NCBI RefSeq assembly: GCF_009711165.2
Contig: NZ_WMID02000010.1
Span: 1 to 64,000, forward strand
Direction of reading: 5' to 3'
Origin: Flavobacterium sp. MC2016-06
GTDB lineage: Bacteria > Bacteroidota > Bacteroidia > Flavobacteriales > Flavobacteriaceae
Length of the DNA: 64,000 nt
A program made the position numbers and the translations under genes. The notes under the pieces are model-generated. The model did no database searches and had not been told where the DNA came from. It saw only the letters and a program-made list of their open reading frames with translations. Positions 63,232 to 64,000 of the stretch are shown piece by piece; within the stretch, counting starts at the first letter, position 1, and every line of letters starts with the position of its first letter.

Positions 63232-63849
63232 ATGGAAAAAGAAACTGTAAGAATCGAAAATTTCAGTGATGCCGTTTTCTCAATTGCTATTACACTTTTG
63301 GTCTTAAATCTTCATGTTCCAGACACAAATGCTGTAAAAAATGGCGCAGATCTTTTAGTTTTTCTAAAAGGAGAATGGAAATCTTATCTGGCTTTTACGC
63401 TTTCTTTTTTCAGTATTTTTATCATGTGGGTCAATCATCACAAAGTTTTCAAACAAATTTACAGCCGTAATACTGCGATTATGTTTGCCAACGGATTGAT
63501 TCTTTTTTTGGTTTCGGCTGTTTCCTATCCAACAGCGCTATTATCTCGTTTTTTTGATGGGGAAGCATCCAGCATTGCTGTGGCACTTTATACTGGAATA
63601 TTTCTGCTGATCAATATCTCGTACAACCTTTTGTGGTTTGTTGCCAGTAATAACAAGAAATTGCTGCGTCCTGGAATTACAAATACGGCCATTAAAAAAA
63701 TTAGAAACAATTTTTTATACGGACTTCCAACGTACATAATTGCATTCGGAATTTCATTTCATTTTCCAGCAATTGCTTTGGCGATAAATATGGTTTTGCT
63801 AGTTTTTTGGGCCACTTCTTCAGGAAAAATAAATCTTGCCCCAGAATAA
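63232..63849 (+). CDS. TMEM175 (DUF1211) family potassium channel-like protein
   Basis: A 205-residue six-helix membrane protein with the FSD motif (F11-S12-D13, RIENFSDAVFSIAITLL) that lines the pore in TMEM175 channels. Length matches bacterial members, which form tetrameric K+-selective channels. The hydrophobic segments and WVNHHKVFKQI loop fit the family. It appears monocistronic and convergent with the regulator fragment at the window end. Confidence 0.9.
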   Translation: MEKETVRIENFSDAVFSIAITLLVLNLHVPDTNAVKNGADLLVFLKGEWKSYLAFTLSFFSIFIMWVNHHKVFKQIYSRNTAIMFANGLILFLVSAVSYPTALLSRFFDGEASSIAVALYTGIFLLINISYNLLWFVASNNKKLLRPGITNTAIKKIRNNFLYGLPTYIIAFGISFHFPAIALAINMVLLVFWATSSGKINLAPE

Positions 63850-63851
63850 TA

Positions 63852-64000
63852 TCAACCTAAAAAATGTTCTTTTTTAATGCCTAATTTCTGCATTTTAGAA
63901 ATCAGCGTTGTTCCGGGTAAATCTAACAAAACTGCAGCGCCTTGCGGGCCGGAAATTCTTCCGTTGCATTTTTTTACTACTCTCAAAATATGCTCCTTCT
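63852..64000 (-). CDS. C-terminal fragment of a second sigma54 activator (Fis-type HTH)
   Basis: The minus strand from the window edge to a TGA (63854-63852) encodes 48 residues ending KKEHFLG, with a Fis-type helix-turn-helix: HILRVVKKCNGRISGPQGAA then SKMQKLGIKKEH. It closely parallels the C-terminus of the regulator at 59996 (ESCGGKVSGPGGAAELL and SKMKKLGIKQGYN). The gene is truncated by the window edge, so the N-terminal domains are not visible. It was too short for a standard ORF scan because its start is outside the window. Confidence 0.85.
   Translation of the reverse strand, partial: KEHILRVVKKCNGRISGPQGAAVLLDLPGTTLISKMQKLGIKKEHFLG

Overview
The window looks like a chromosomal segment of a Flavobacterium species (Bacteroidota). 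The evidence is an AT-rich sequence, SusC/SusD pairs, a hybrid two-component system, type IX secretion (T9SS) C-terminal sorting domains, TAnnTTTG-type promoter boxes, and many short intergenic inverted repeats. I see no rRNA, tRNA, CRISPR array, transposase or prophage gene.

Region 1 (about 0.4-26.4 kb) is a polysaccharide utilisation locus for a glucuronic-acid-containing glycan. It encodes a DUF4861 protein, a LacI-type regulator, a YhcH-type protein, KDPG/KHG aldolase, an SDR of the fructuronate (mannonate) reductase type, mannonate dehydratase UxuA, a secreted beta-helix protein that could be the missing lyase, a hybrid two-component regulator, SusC, SusD, a GH88 unsaturated glucuronyl hydrolase and two GH2 enzymes. 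The implied flow is extracellular cleavage, uptake by SusCD, periplasmic removal of unsaturated and saturated glucuronate, then fructuronate to mannonate to KDG to KDPG to pyruvate. Uronate isomerase and KDG kinase are not in the window. A secreted metallophosphoesterase precedes the locus.

Region 2 (26.5-31.2 kb) holds small genes (DUF2911, a serine beta-lactamase-like hydrolase, YegP, an XRE regulator, a membrane protein) and a 275-bp tandem intergenic repeat.

Region 3 (31.6-46.9 kb, minus strand) encodes four large secreted T9SS cargo proteins: a zinc metalloprotease, a GH18 chitinase, a GH64 beta-1,3-glucanase and a GH16 beta-glucanase. Upstream of them is a membrane-bound propeller/Y_Y_Y regulator with a LuxR-type helix-turn-helix. 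Three of the four cargo proteins share CBM6 modules, and two also share beta/gamma-crystallin and ricin modules that are nearly identical. The enzyme mix fits attack on fungal or similar beta-glucan/chitin walls.

Region 4 (47.3-49.3 kb) has a secreted HExxH protein followed by a 222-bp tandem repeat rich in nested palindromes.

Region 5 (49.3-61.4 kb) is the most unusual part. It encodes an alpha/beta hydrolase, an isochorismatase-like hydrolase, an alginate-export-type porin, a secreted protein made only of the M17 N-terminal domain, an amidohydrolase with a Cys/His-rich tail, DoxX, Dps and a DUF1275 membrane protein. The cluster ends with a TPR histidine kinase (HisKA_2) and a sigma54 enhancer-binding response regulator. 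Two sigma54-like promoters (GG-N10-GC) lie ahead of it, each with an 18-bp TTTACG-N6-CGTAAA palindrome about 90-100 bp upstream of the predicted start. This suggests a self-contained signalling regulon controlled by its own terminal regulator.

Region 6 (61.7-64.0 kb) has a GNAT/alpha-beta hydrolase/cupin operon, a TMEM175-type channel and the truncated C-terminus of a second sigma54 activator at the window edge.
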